Shown here: one piece after another, positions 35,965 to 45,261 of the stretch
Position numbering within the stretch: the first letter of the stretch is position 1
Layout: each line of letters opens with the position of its first letter
Source: Shewanella sp. SR44-3
GTDB lineage: Bacteria; Pseudomonadota; Gammaproteobacteria; Enterobacterales; Shewanellaceae
Assembly: GCF_014163735.1 (NCBI RefSeq)
Contig: NZ_JACJDV010000005.1
Location: 111,908-175,907 of the forward strand
Length of the DNA stretch: 64,000 nt
Direction: 5' to 3'
Translations under genes and position numbers: made by a program
Notes under the pieces: generated by a model
Told to the model about the DNA's origin: nothing
What the model saw: the letters and a program-made list of their open reading frames with translations, nothing else
Databases searched by the model: none

Positions 35965-36744
35965 ATGCGAATTTGGGGTAAGGTTTTTGGTTTTATTATT
36001 GGTTTTATGTTTGGGCGTTTTTTTGGCGCAATACTTGGACTTTGGTTAGGGCACCTTTACGATAAACGTCAGGGATTAGAAGGCTTAATGACCAAGGGCC
36101 GTGAGCGTCAGGCACAGTTTTTTAATACTACCTTTGCCGTGATGGGGCATGTGGCTAAAGCCTCAGGGCAAGTGACTCAGACTGATATTAAAATTGCCTC
36201 ATTATTGATGGATCAAATGAAGCTTTCGGGACAAGCAAGGCAAGATGCTCAGCAAGCTTTTAAAGCCGGACGTGATGTCGATTTCGATTTACATCAAACA
36301 CTGGCTGATTTTCGTAAATTGACTTTCGGCCGTCCTGAATTGGTGCAGATGTTTATTGAAATCCAAATTCAGACCGCGCTATCAGATGGTGAAATTGAAT
36401 CGAAAGAGCGCGCCGTTCTTGGCACAATAGCGAAAGAGTTAGGCCTTCGAGCTCAAGATCTAGATGCACTGTTACAGCGTTGGCAGGCTGAGTTCCACCA
36501 TCACTCTTCCAGCAGTGGTAGCCAGAAAATGGGCATGGGAGATGCTTATTCTTTGCTGGGCCTTACTGAGTCAGCGAGCGATCAAGAGGTTAAAAAAGCT
36601 TACCGAAAACTGATGAATGAGCACCATCCCGATAAGCTGGTTGCTAAGGGCTTACCCGAAGAAATGATGGCGTTAGCGAAAGCCAAAACTCAAGATATTC
36701 AATCGGCCTACGAGCGGATAAAAGCCAATCGTGGTATGCGCTAG
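35965..36744 (+). CDS. djlA: Membrane-anchored co-chaperone DjlA
   Basis: 259 residues. One N-terminal membrane helix with repeated glycines (VFGFIIGFMFGRFFGAILGL), a TerB-like central domain (about 60-165) and a C-terminal J-domain (about 190-257) with the HPD motif in MNEHHPDKLV. DjlA stimulates DnaK and affects capsule and stress signalling in E. coli. ATG 35965 is the start; the frame is open upstream inside murU. Confidence 0.93.
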   Translation: MRIWGKVFGFIIGFMFGRFFGAILGLWLGHLYDKRQGLEGLMTKGRERQAQFFNTTFAVMGHVAKASGQVTQTDIKIASLLMDQMKLSGQARQDAQQAFKAGRDVDFDLHQTLADFRKLTFGRPELVQMFIEIQIQTALSDGEIESKERAVLGTIAKELGLRAQDLDALLQRWQAEFHHHSSSSGSQKMGMGDAYSLLGLTESASDQEVKKAYRKLMNEHHPDKLVAKGLPEEMMALAKAKTQDIQSAYERIKANRGMR

Positions 36745-36775
36745 CATTAGCTGGGTATCAAAAAGTGGAGGCCGT

Positions 36776-37756
36776 ATGGTGATAAATCCAAATATTAACA
36801 CTCGAGAAAGGCTTGTGGTATTAGATGGGTTTAGCTTAAATCCCGGCGATTTATCTTGGCAACCACTTGCAGCACTGTGTGATTTGAGCGTCTATGAACG
36901 CAGTAGCACGGATGATCTGCTGAGACGTTGCCAAGGTGCAAGCATGTTATTGACCAACAAGACGCCAATTAATGCCGCATTGATGGCGATGCTGCCTGAG
37001 CTTAAATATATCGGTATTTTAGCCACAGGCACTAATGTTGTTGATCTTGAGGCGGCGAGATTAAAGGGCATAGTGGTGACGAATGTCCCAGCCTATGGTC
37101 CAGACGCCGTTGCGCAAATGGTGTTTGCGCATATTTTGCATCACAGTCAGCAAGTGGCCTTACATCATCAAGCTGTGAAAGCGGGCCTGTGGTGTCAATC
37201 TGAGGATTTTTGCTTTAGCTTAACTCAGCTTGGTTCGTTAAAAGGCAAGCATTTAGGGTTAGTGGGTTTTGGTAATATAGCTGAAAAAGTGGCCAAGATT
37301 GCATTGGCCTTTGAGATGAAAGTATCGGTCAATCGACAAGATAAAACTAAGCCATTGCCTGACAAGCTAAATTATTTGAGCTTAGAGGCGCTGTTGTCAG
37401 CGGCGGATATTATTTCACTGCATTGCCCATTAACACCTGTGACTCATCATCTTATTAATCCGCAACGGCTTAAACTAATTAAACCCAATGCGCTGCTAAT
37501 CAATACCGCCAGAGGCGACTTAATCGATGAGTCAGCTCTTGCCAGCGCGCTCAATGGCGGGCGTTTATTCGCCGGTGTCGATGTATTAAGCACTGAGCCA
37601 CCTAAGGTAGACAATCCCTTACTCCGAGCCAGTAATATCAGTATCACGCCCCATATTGGTTGGGCTACATTTGAAGCTAGGCAAAACCTACTCAATATTG
37701 CCATTGATAATGTCGCTGGTTTTTTACAGGCTAAGATACGTAATAGGGTGAGTTAG
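36776..37756 (+). CDS. D-2-hydroxyacid dehydrogenase (glycerate/hydroxypyruvate type)
   Basis: About 326 residues. The NAD-binding motif is GLVGFGNIAEKVAK (about 160), then the substrate Arg in NTARGDLIDE and the catalytic His in SITPHIGWATFEAR. GILATGTNVVDLEAA is typical of the hydroxypyruvate/glycerate subgroup. The substrate is not certain. ATG 36776 follows GTGGAGG; the frame is open further upstream inside the end of djlA. Confidence 0.85.
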   Translation: MVINPNINTRERLVVLDGFSLNPGDLSWQPLAALCDLSVYERSSTDDLLRRCQGASMLLTNKTPINAALMAMLPELKYIGILATGTNVVDLEAARLKGIVVTNVPAYGPDAVAQMVFAHILHHSQQVALHHQAVKAGLWCQSEDFCFSLTQLGSLKGKHLGLVGFGNIAEKVAKIALAFEMKVSVNRQDKTKPLPDKLNYLSLEALLSAADIISLHCPLTPVTHHLINPQRLKLIKPNALLINTARGDLIDESALASALNGGRLFAGVDVLSTEPPKVDNPLLRASNISITPHIGWATFEARQNLLNIAIDNVAGFLQAKIRNRVS

Positions 37757-37850
37757 CGGCACTATTTATCGTTCGATAAATAACCATTTATGAACATGAA
37801 AAATAAAGCTATGCTTAAGGTTAACTTTTGAGCAATAAGGGCCTGTTTTC

Positions 37851-38159
37851 ATGGAGCAGTTAAGCTTTTTCACTCTACCTAGCCCGTGTTTGGGGATCTG
37901 TCAGACAGATCCTCGTGGCTATTGTTTGGGCTGTATGCGTAGTCGTGATGAAAGGTTTAATTGGCTTAATTTTAATGATGCGCAAAAGCAAGAGGTGAAT
38001 CGATTGTGCTTACAACGTAAAAAACGTCGTCAATATGCTATTTTTGTTGAAAAAAGGCAGGCTATTCAGGCTTCAATGGCTGAGTCTCAGGCGCTGTTAA
38101 ATCCAGAATTTGATTTTGAACCAGCGAATAAAACGTCTGAGCCCAATGAGCCACTATAA
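37851..38159 (+). CDS. DUF1289 protein
   Basis: 102 residues. The four cysteines in SPCLGICQTDPRGYCLGCMRS (residues 11-29) define the DUF1289 family, a probable small metal-binding module. WLNFNDAQKQEVN follows, and a basic stretch RKKRRQYAI. Function unknown. The last third is family-external and acidic. Its own promoter region lies in 37757-37850. Confidence 0.82.
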   Translation: MEQLSFFTLPSPCLGICQTDPRGYCLGCMRSRDERFNWLNFNDAQKQEVNRLCLQRKKRRQYAIFVEKRQAIQASMAESQALLNPEFDFEPANKTSEPNEPL

Positions 38160-38239
38160 GCATTAATTGAACTTGCATGCTTATAATGACAAAGATACCA
38201 GTTACTAAATACTTGAGGCTCGTGAGCCATCAGGTGAGC

Positions 38240-38494
38240 TTATAATGCTGGCGTAGGGTTCTCTGAAGGAAGCAGTCGCTGGTAACCCATTTCATTGAGT
38301 TGATCGTTAATACAATCAAATACAAAACTCGCATTTTCCATGTCTTCAATCTTTTCTTCAGCTGCAATTTGGTGACACGCATCACGCAATGAACTTAATA
38401 CTTCATTTGGGGCTTGTGGTGTTTGATTCTCGTTTGCTGAAGCTGCAAAGCTAAGTGTGAATAATAAGCTTGTCAGTATTTTAATAGTGCGCAT
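38240..38494 (-). CDS. Small exported protein, unknown
   Basis: 84 residues. The signal peptide (MRTIKILTSLLFTLSFAASA) is followed by a short helical domain with two cysteines (DACHQ, FDCIN) spaced 25 apart, suggesting a periplasmic disulfide. GGAACC lies before the start. I do not recognise the family. It is leftward, 38 bases downstream of the YcxB-like gene and possibly co-transcribed. Confidence 0.65.
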   Translation of the reverse strand: MRTIKILTSLLFTLSFAASANENQTPQAPNEVLSSLRDACHQIAAEEKIEDMENASFVFDCINDQLNEMGYQRLLPSENPTPAL

Positions 38495-38532
38495 TTTAGG
38501 TTCCTTCTAGTGAGAACTTCATACATTATTGA

Positions 38533-39042
38533 TTAAAAACTGCCTGTGTCAGGTAGGTTTTTAAGGTTTTCCGCTTGCTTGGTCAGGATAAAAGCTATCG
38601 CTTCTTGATCAAGGCAACGCTTAGAAATATAGCTTTTTCCGTTTTTTACCGCAATTAAAAAGCCATGTTCTGTGTCACTAATATTATTAATATTGCTCCA
38701 TTCTATGCTGTGGTTAACATAATCTGAACGGGTGTGAATACCTTTGTCATTGATGATTAAAGTGACTTGATTACCGGCCGCTTTACTCATCATTTGACGC
38801 ATCAAGTACCAGGCTTTGTGATATTTAACCTGCAGGGCTTCAATAATGCCAAGACCGATAAAAAAGTACACTAGATAACGGTTGATGTCGGTAAATATCA
38901 AGGTAATACCAAATAGCAGGAATACTGCCGCTTTTATATAGGCTTTAGGGCTGGTCTTTGCCGGCATAGATTCACAATAACATTCGTCGTAGTGAGATTT
39001 ATCAAGGGTGAACTCGGTCGAATAATGAAAGCTGGTGTCCAT
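38533..39042 (-). CDS. YcxB-like membrane protein
   Basis: 169 residues. A short N-terminal cytoplasmic strand region, two adjacent hydrophobic helices (about 33-68, AYIKAAVFLLFGITLIF and YLVYFFIGLGIIEAL), then a C-terminal PH-like domain with GIHTRSDYVNHSIEWSNINN, the YcxB-family core. Function unknown. It lies downstream of glnD on the same strand. Confidence 0.7.
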   Translation of the reverse strand: MDTSFHYSTEFTLDKSHYDECYCESMPAKTSPKAYIKAAVFLLFGITLIFTDINRYLVYFFIGLGIIEALQVKYHKAWYLMRQMMSKAAGNQVTLIINDKGIHTRSDYVNHSIEWSNINNISDTEHGFLIAVKNGKSYISKRCLDQEAIAFILTKQAENLKNLPDTGSF

Positions 39043-39094
39043 GAATACCTTAACTGAATGATGTTTGTGGGTGAACTTGACGTTATGGCGCCGA

Positions 39095-41719
39095 TTATAC
39101 TTGGGATGTAATAAAACTCACCAATAAACTCTTTAGTTTCTCTTGCTCATTTGGACTAAGTTCATGACCTTCAAGATTTGAAAGTAGAAATACATTATCG
39201 GCTCGCTCACCCACAGTATTGATGGACGCCGCATGAATATTCAGTCCTAAGCTTCTAAAGGCTTGAGATATTTGCTCCATAAATTCACTGGTTTCTAAAG
39301 CTGAAATATGCAATAAACTGCGATTATTGTGCTTGGTGTGTAAAAACTCGATATTGGGTTTGCTGCTAAAGGTTTGGTTGTGCCTTGGGGTGCGTTTTTT
39401 GGGGATGCTGGCGCCTTGATCTAGCACTTGCAACAGCTTTTGGGTGATTTGGTTACGCCTTTGGGGGCTTGCTATGGGCTTCTCATCAAAATCCAATACT
39501 TTAAATGATTCCACCACAGAGCCATCTTTGGTTTTTGATATTTGGGCTTGCTTAACTGAGATCCTCAGTGCTGCTAAGGTATTAAATAGCTTAACAAATA
39601 ATCCTGGTCTGTCTTGAGTATAAACAAACACATCTGTGCTGGCTTTAAGCTGTGCATCTTCAATTAAAATCAAGGTGCCGGCTGGTTCGTTGTTTTGAAT
39701 CGCCGCCAATTCGTGCTGGTGTATGGCTAAGGTATAGCGGGCGATATCATCGGCTTCTGTGTTGCTGAAGAATGATAATGGCAAACGTTTCCACAAGGCT
39801 TGCACCGTTTCTAAAGACATATCTTTAATGAGTAATCCCAGGGCCTCCTGTTTTTGCTCTCTAATTTGGCTTCTTAGTTGCAGCACATTTTGAAAACCGT
39901 TTTGCAATGCTTTACGGGTCGCGAAATAGAGATCTTTAAGTAAACTTGCCTTCCAATCGTTCCATAAATCATCATTAGTGGCTTGAATATCAGCGACGGT
40001 CAGGCAGTAAAGTGCATCGAGACGGGTTTGAGTACCGACGGTTTTGGCAAAGGTATTGACCACTTCAAGGTCGTAAATATCCATACGCTGGGAGGTAATA
40101 GACATCAATAGATGATGCTCAACCAGCCAAGTGATTAAGTGCTGCTGTGATTTTTTAAGATCATGGAACTTAGCAAATTGGGCTGCATCTACCGCGCCAA
40201 GCTCACTGTGATCACCGCCACGGCCTTTGGCTAAATCATGAAATAATGCCGCAAACAATAGCGATTCTTTCACTGACATTTTTTGAAAAATATCGCTGGC
40301 TAACCGGTTACTTCCATCCAAGTTTCCCTGTCTAAACTGATGAATTTTTTTCAGTAATTTATGAGTGTGCTCATCAACGGTATAGGCGTGAAATAAATCA
40401 AATTGCATCTGACCTACGACTTCGCGCCATTGGGGGAGGTAGGAGGCTAAAATCCCATGTTCATGCATTAAACTAATCGCCAACCCCATACCTTGAGGAT
40501 GCTTGAAAATACGTAGAAATTTTTCTCTACAGGCATGAAAATCTTGTAAATCCCCCATCAAACGACGCCTAACTTGGCGCAGCAAGCGTAAGGTCTCAGG
40601 GGTAATGCCGACAATGTCTTTATGGTGAATGGCCACCAGTTCAAATAGCACCATAATCTGAGTGCGATCGATAAACACATCTTCATGAACCGCATGTATA
40701 TGCTTATCTAAAATCTCAAATTGCGGGTTGAGTATTATTTGCTGGTGTTGCGCCTGAGGGCTGATTTCACGGGCGAAATAGGCCAATAACATTTGGTTTA
40801 ATTCTTTAATGCGCTTCATGGCTCTGAATAGTTGGCGCATCATTTTTTCTATAATGATATTACCGCTGTCACCAAAGCCCATTAAACGGGCAACATCGGC
40901 TTGATACTGAAGTAGCAGCCTATTTTCATTACGTTTTGCCGCTTGATGTAGGGCAAATCTTACCCGCCAGAGAAAGTTCTGACACTCGAGCAATTCGGCA
41001 TATTCATCATTAGTAAAAAAGTTAAACTTTCGCAGCTGCTGCATATCGGCAACGGCAAAATGCTTGCGGGCAACCCAAGTCAGGGTTTGGATGTCACGCA
41101 TGCCGCCAGGGCTGGTTTTAAGATTGGGCTCTATGCTGTACGCCGTGCCTTGGGCTTTAGCGTGACGCTGTTGTTGTTCAGCAAGTTTGGCATTGAAAAA
41201 AGCTTCACTGTGCCACAAATCTTGACTGTATAGGGCGGCTAAGACTCGTTGTTCATGATGTCCAGCACCTGCTAGATGGCGTATTTCAAGTAAGCTTGTG
41301 GCCGTAGTGACATCTTCTTTACAGGCAATATAGGTATCATCAAGGCTTCTTACCCCATGGCCCAGTTCAATGCCTAGATCCCAAAGCTGGGTTAAAAACT
41401 GGCTGATTTTTTCAGATTCAACTAAGTCTAGGGGCTTATCATGCACCAGACAAATATCGATATCAGAATAGGGGTGTAAGGTTTGGCGGCCATAACCGCC
41501 AACGGCATTTAGGGAAATGGTCTCATTACACAGGGATAAGTTGTTCCACAGTACACATAATAAGGTATCGAAAAACTGCGCGCGGTATTTAAGGCTGTCA
41601 TTGATATCGAAATGGCTGACATTTTGTTCAAGATAGTTATCCATCTCAGTAATGGCTTGCTTGAATTGAGCAATGCTCATGTAGGGATTGAGCTCACTTC
41701 CTGCGCTATGGGCTAACAT
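39095..41719 (-). CDS. glnD: Bifunctional PII uridylyltransferase/uridylyl-removing enzyme
   Basis: 874 residues, close to E. coli GlnD (890). Nucleotidyltransferase motif GGYGRQTLHPYSDIDI (about 75-90), HD hydrolase domain with FHDLAKGRGGDHSELG (about 500), and two C-terminal ACT domains (about 690-770, with FVYTQDRPGLFVKL, and 800-870). It senses glutamine and modifies PII (GlnB/GlnK). ATG 41719 has AAGGAT upstream. The glnB, map and dapD genes are not in the window. Confidence 0.95.
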   Translation of the reverse strand: MLAHSAGSELNPYMSIAQFKQAITEMDNYLEQNVSHFDINDSLKYRAQFFDTLLCVLWNNLSLCNETISLNAVGGYGRQTLHPYSDIDICLVHDKPLDLVESEKISQFLTQLWDLGIELGHGVRSLDDTYIACKEDVTTATSLLEIRHLAGAGHHEQRVLAALYSQDLWHSEAFFNAKLAEQQQRHAKAQGTAYSIEPNLKTSPGGMRDIQTLTWVARKHFAVADMQQLRKFNFFTNDEYAELLECQNFLWRVRFALHQAAKRNENRLLLQYQADVARLMGFGDSGNIIIEKMMRQLFRAMKRIKELNQMLLAYFAREISPQAQHQQIILNPQFEILDKHIHAVHEDVFIDRTQIMVLFELVAIHHKDIVGITPETLRLLRQVRRRLMGDLQDFHACREKFLRIFKHPQGMGLAISLMHEHGILASYLPQWREVVGQMQFDLFHAYTVDEHTHKLLKKIHQFRQGNLDGSNRLASDIFQKMSVKESLLFAALFHDLAKGRGGDHSELGAVDAAQFAKFHDLKKSQQHLITWLVEHHLLMSITSQRMDIYDLEVVNTFAKTVGTQTRLDALYCLTVADIQATNDDLWNDWKASLLKDLYFATRKALQNGFQNVLQLRSQIREQKQEALGLLIKDMSLETVQALWKRLPLSFFSNTEADDIARYTLAIHQHELAAIQNNEPAGTLILIEDAQLKASTDVFVYTQDRPGLFVKLFNTLAALRISVKQAQISKTKDGSVVESFKVLDFDEKPIASPQRRNQITQKLLQVLDQGASIPKKRTPRHNQTFSSKPNIEFLHTKHNNRSLLHISALETSEFMEQISQAFRSLGLNIHAASINTVGERADNVFLLSNLEGHELSPNEQEKLKSLLVSFITSQV

Positions 41720-41838
41720 GGGGATCCTTATATGGCTTATCTATGAAAAAGATAAGTGTTTTAGAGTAAGGCATTTACTCTGTGAACTCAAATTACACAT
41801 AATAGCTTATTATTTTATTTCAATAAGATGTTAACGAT

Positions 41839-42543
41839 ATGGCGTCAAAGCGTGCTCGACTCGATCAATTCCTTGCCACTAAACTGCAAGTTCCCCGAAA
41901 ATCAGTGCGTTTTATGTTACTTGAAGGGCGTGTAAGCGTTAATGGCGTCAAGGTTAGTGCCATGGATATGCAGATAGATGAATTCAGTCGTATTGAATGT
42001 GATGGGCTGACATTGCAGCATAATGAAAAGTGCTACTTAATGCTTAATAAGCCCGTGGGCGTGGTGAGTGCCACTAAAGATGATATTCATAAAACGGCAG
42101 TGGACTTACTCCACGGCATAGCGCTTGAGATGCTGCACATTGCAGGTAGATTGGATTTAAACTCCAGTGGCTTATTGCTGATTACCAATGATGCACGCTG
42201 GTCACAAGCTTTGATGTCACCGAATAATAAAGTGACCAAAAAATACTTAGTGAGCTTAGCAAACCCCATCGATGAGTCTTACATCAAGGGGTTTGCTGAG
42301 GGCATGTATTTCGATTATGAAGGCATGACCACTCAGGCTGCAGGACTTGAAATATTGTCATCGCATCAGGCGAGAGTCAGCCTTAATGAAGGCAAATATC
42401 ATCAGATAAAGCGCATGTTTGGCCGCTTTCGAAATCCGGTTATTGGCTTGCACAGAGAGGCTATTGGTGAGTTATTGCTGGATGAGGCGCTAGCGCCAGG
42501 TGAGTTTCGTCACCTGACGCCGGCAGAGGTCGCACTTTTTTAA
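41839..42543 (+). CDS. rRNA pseudouridine synthase of the RsuA/RluB/E/F family
   Basis: 234 residues. An S4 RNA-binding domain (about 5-60, RLDQFLATKLQVPRKSVRFM) is followed by the catalytic domain, with KPVGVVSAT and the active-site Asp in AGRLDLNSSGLLLITND (about 103-118). The length equals RsuA (231), which makes 16S rRNA pseudouridine 516, so RsuA is the best guess, but RluE/RluF-like specificity is not excluded. Divergent from glnD. Confidence 0.85.
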   Translation: MASKRARLDQFLATKLQVPRKSVRFMLLEGRVSVNGVKVSAMDMQIDEFSRIECDGLTLQHNEKCYLMLNKPVGVVSATKDDIHKTAVDLLHGIALEMLHIAGRLDLNSSGLLLITNDARWSQALMSPNNKVTKKYLVSLANPIDESYIKGFAEGMYFDYEGMTTQAAGLEILSSHQARVSLNEGKYHQIKRMFGRFRNPVIGLHREAIGELLLDEALAPGEFRHLTPAEVALF

Positions 42544-42557
42544 GCACGTTTGTGTTG

Positions 42558-44111
42558 CTAAGCCGATTTACCTTGGGCTGCGACGTCTTGGCGCTGAAGC
42601 CCTAATAACCACTTACCATAGATAAAAATACCCACAGCTGAAATAATGCCAATGGCGCCAATGATGTACCAGGCCATGCCAATATTGTGAGCATTATAGA
42701 GTAGGTGAGTCACTTCTTGTGCCTGCATGCCGGTATATTCAACCAGTCGGGTAAAAGCCTCTCCTTGGGGAATGGCATCAACATCTGTTTGGCTCATGCC
42801 GCGAGCGAGTAGATCTTCCCGTGAAAACACTTCTTTCGAGGCATAGATTTGATAAAGCTTAGGGGCAAAATAGCCTTCTAAGGTCCAGCCTATGCCTTGG
42901 GGCAGCATCACAAAACCTAAATACATGGCTTTCTTGCCCTCTGGGGCAATATTACCCATAAACTCATTCTTTTTCGGGCTTATCATCATTTCGCCAACCG
43001 AGAACATCGCAATGGCCAGCACTATCATCCAAGCGGCGTTAAAAAAGCCAACTAACATGATGGCAGCAATGCTTAATAAGCAGCCAACGAACATCGCTGT
43101 GGTAATCCGATACTTAGCCGTGAAAGCCGCGACCAAGAAGCAAGTGGTCATGATCATCCCTGCATTGAGGTTAAGCATGCCTTCTGGCATCACCTTAGTA
43201 CCTTCATTATTTAACCCCAGCCAGAACTGCAAAATGCCGTTACTTGTGCCTTCAGGGCCAAATAGTGAGGTCACTATTATGCTGGTATCGACCCATTCAG
43301 AGATATGAATGGGCAATACATCAAACAGTGAATTGTATAAAAACCAAAAGCCTGCAAACACCAGCATGTAGTAAATGACCACAGGTTTTTTAAGCTCACG
43401 TAGGGCATCTTTCCAGAGGGCTTCTTGGTTTATTTCACCGGTTTTCACTTTGCGGGCGCGCTCAAGTCGCTCTGCTTTACCTGGCTCTTTATAGGCCAAT
43501 AAGAATAGGAAATTCATGGAGATAATTGCAGCACAAGCATAGAACACATTGTCCCAAGAAAGCTGACGCATATGCACAGCAACCAAAGGACCAAGGAAGC
43601 CGCCAATATTCACCACTTGATAGAAAATCCCCCAAGCCATGGAGGTATTTTCGCGCTTAGTAGAAAGCACTAAGGTGCCCTGAATGCCGGGCTTAAACAC
43701 CCCAGTGCCAGCGGCCAGTAACATAGCACCGATGAGGAAACCCCAAAAATCAGGCATTAACGCCATGACTAGGTAGCCACAGATTTTAATAATGGTAGAG
43801 ACAAAAATGGTCTCTTTGTAACCTACGCGATCTGAAATACCGCCAGTTATCACAGGAATAAAGGTTTGCATTAGCGCCCACACCGCAAGAATGACGCCGT
43901 AGTCATGAAGGTTTATCCCTAAGCCACCTTCTGATACTGGGGATTTTGCATACAGGCCTGCACTGGCTTTAACGCCGTAATAGGCGATTCGCTCAACCAG
44001 TTCCATGCCGCCAACTAGCCAAAAAATGTAACCTAGGCTGGTTATTGAGGCCCACATCCCTAGTTGTTTTACTTCGCTTAAATCATTGCCACTTGGGCTT
44101 GTCCCGGCCAT
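42558..44111 (-). CDS. Major-facilitator transporter, POT/PTR (peptide) type
   Basis: 517 residues, twelve or more hydrophobic helices. VERIAYYGVKASAGLY in the first helix resembles the E-x-x-E-R-F/A-x-Y-Y-G motif of proton-coupled oligopeptide transporters; one ExxER glutamate is present (ELVER). DRVGYKETIF follows helix 3. It probably imports small peptides, but this subgroup is divergent, with a long hydrophilic insertion at about 315-340. The start at 44111 has GAGGCG upstream; the frame is open 17 codons further. A terminator lies upstream at 44190. Confidence 0.8.
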   Translation of the reverse strand: MAGTSPSGNDLSEVKQLGMWASITSLGYIFWLVGGMELVERIAYYGVKASAGLYAKSPVSEGGLGINLHDYGVILAVWALMQTFIPVITGGISDRVGYKETIFVSTIIKICGYLVMALMPDFWGFLIGAMLLAAGTGVFKPGIQGTLVLSTKRENTSMAWGIFYQVVNIGGFLGPLVAVHMRQLSWDNVFYACAAIISMNFLFLLAYKEPGKAERLERARKVKTGEINQEALWKDALRELKKPVVIYYMLVFAGFWFLYNSLFDVLPIHISEWVDTSIIVTSLFGPEGTSNGILQFWLGLNNEGTKVMPEGMLNLNAGMIMTTCFLVAAFTAKYRITTAMFVGCLLSIAAIMLVGFFNAAWMIVLAIAMFSVGEMMISPKKNEFMGNIAPEGKKAMYLGFVMLPQGIGWTLEGYFAPKLYQIYASKEVFSREDLLARGMSQTDVDAIPQGEAFTRLVEYTGMQAQEVTHLLYNAHNIGMAWYIIGAIGIISAVGIFIYGKWLLGLQRQDVAAQGKSA

Positions 44112-44189
44112 ATCTTCGCCTCTGTTTGTTATTATTTTTATGAAAATAGAAATCAATGGCACACTTTACCTAAGTCGCCTGAAAATACC

Positions 44190-44222
44190 AAAAAAAATGC
44201 CGACAGCAGTCGGCATTTTTTT
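44190..44222. terminator. Bidirectional intrinsic terminator
   Basis: A8-TGCCGACaGCaGTCGGCA-T7. It lies between the SEC-C gene (leftward, ends 44264) and the transporter start, so it terminates the SEC-C transcript. Confidence 0.9.
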
Positions 44223-44263
44223 AAGTGAGCCCTTATTTATTAGGGCTGAAAGAGTTGCTATCA

Positions 44264-44602
44264 CTAAGCGCCACAGCATTTTTTATATTTTGCACCGCTG
44301 CCACATTGGCAAGCTTCATTGCGATTAGGCTTAGCATCGAAGCTAACGCTTTTTGGTTTATTGATGATCCCCATCAACTGCACTATGTCTTCAGCTTTAT
44401 CAGTATCAAGAGTGACAGAGGCTATCAATTGGCGCTCGGCCAATAAGGCATTCACTTCATCTAAGCGCGTTTGAGTTTGAACGCTAAGCACTAAAGGGTG
44501 CTCTTTGGTGCCTAATTTGGCTGAGCGTTTAGTGTTATAGCCACTTTCGCCATAGGCGGGCTTAGGCGTTTTACGGCCTTTAAAAAAGAATTTATCAGAC
44601 AT
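44264..44602 (-). CDS. SEC-C metal-binding motif protein (PBPRA1643 type)
   Basis: 112 residues. The C-terminus has the SEC-C zinc motif CQCGSGAKYKKCCG (C-x-C-x8-C-C). The N-terminus MSDKFFFKGRKTPKPAYGES is characteristic of a small family of gammaproteobacterial proteins. The SEC-C module in SecA binds zinc and SecB/ribosome; here the role is unknown. Confidence 0.85.
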   Translation of the reverse strand: MSDKFFFKGRKTPKPAYGESGYNTKRSAKLGTKEHPLVLSVQTQTRLDEVNALLAERQLIASVTLDTDKAEDIVQLMGIINKPKSVSFDAKPNRNEACQCGSGAKYKKCCGA

Positions 44603-44706
44603 TGAGTCGAACCTAAATAACAGGGGGAAGATATTGGCGACAGCTTATACTACAAAATAGCCTTTTTGAGCAAATTTTGTTTATTTTTTTAGTTATACCA
44701 ATCGTA

Positions 44707-45123
44707 TTACAAATAGTTGACCTCTATGGTGTAACTTATCTGTTGCTGGCCCTCATTGGCGGCGGCATTAATATCCAATCGGCCACCAATCGCGACTGCT
44801 AACGGGCCTTGTTCTAATGAAAATGTTTGACTCTGGCTGCCATTAGGCAGTAACGGCGTGAAGGTAAACTCACTATTGCTCACTGATTGCAGCATGATTT
44901 TGATTTGAGTCTGCGGAGCGCCGGAAAAATAAAATTTAGCGAGTTGGCTTTCTGAATTTACGCAGCCATTGCCTTGACGTTGATTGGCGTCTAATTGGCA
45001 ATAGAGGCTGACTTGATTGGTTACCTTACCTAAATCGAGTTGTTGATTTTCTTCAATCCCAAGAGGGCTTACTAAAGTGAAATGGGCTTGAGCAACTGCA
45101 GTTGCGAGTATAAATACATTCAA
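44707..45123 (-). CDS. Secreted DUF4402-like subunit, second gene of the fibre locus
   Basis: 138 residues with a short signal peptide (MNVFILATAVAQA). Two cysteines (YCQLD, GCVNS) are suited to a disulfide. The end, GGRLDINAAANEGQQQISYT…VNYL, has the GG-x-L-x-I…Y-x-V-x-V-x-Y pattern of DUF4402 pilin-like proteins, where the final strand is the donor or acceptor edge. It lies last in the leftward series after the usher. It could be a tip or minor subunit (inference). Confidence 0.62.
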   Translation of the reverse strand: MNVFILATAVAQAHFTLVSPLGIEENQQLDLGKVTNQVSLYCQLDANQRQGNGCVNSESQLAKFYFSGAPQTQIKIMLQSVSNSEFTFTPLLPNGSQSQTFSLEQGPLAVAIGGRLDINAAANEGQQQISYTIEVNYL

Positions 45124-45261
45124 GCTAAGTTCCCAAACCAGAGGCTAGTGGCGTGAGTATAGCGTTAGAAATGAAACTGAGCTGTCCATTGGAGCATATT
45201 TTTACAAAAATAGGCTATTTGCTTAATTTGTCATCGCTATAAGTGTTATAGCAGCAGTTAA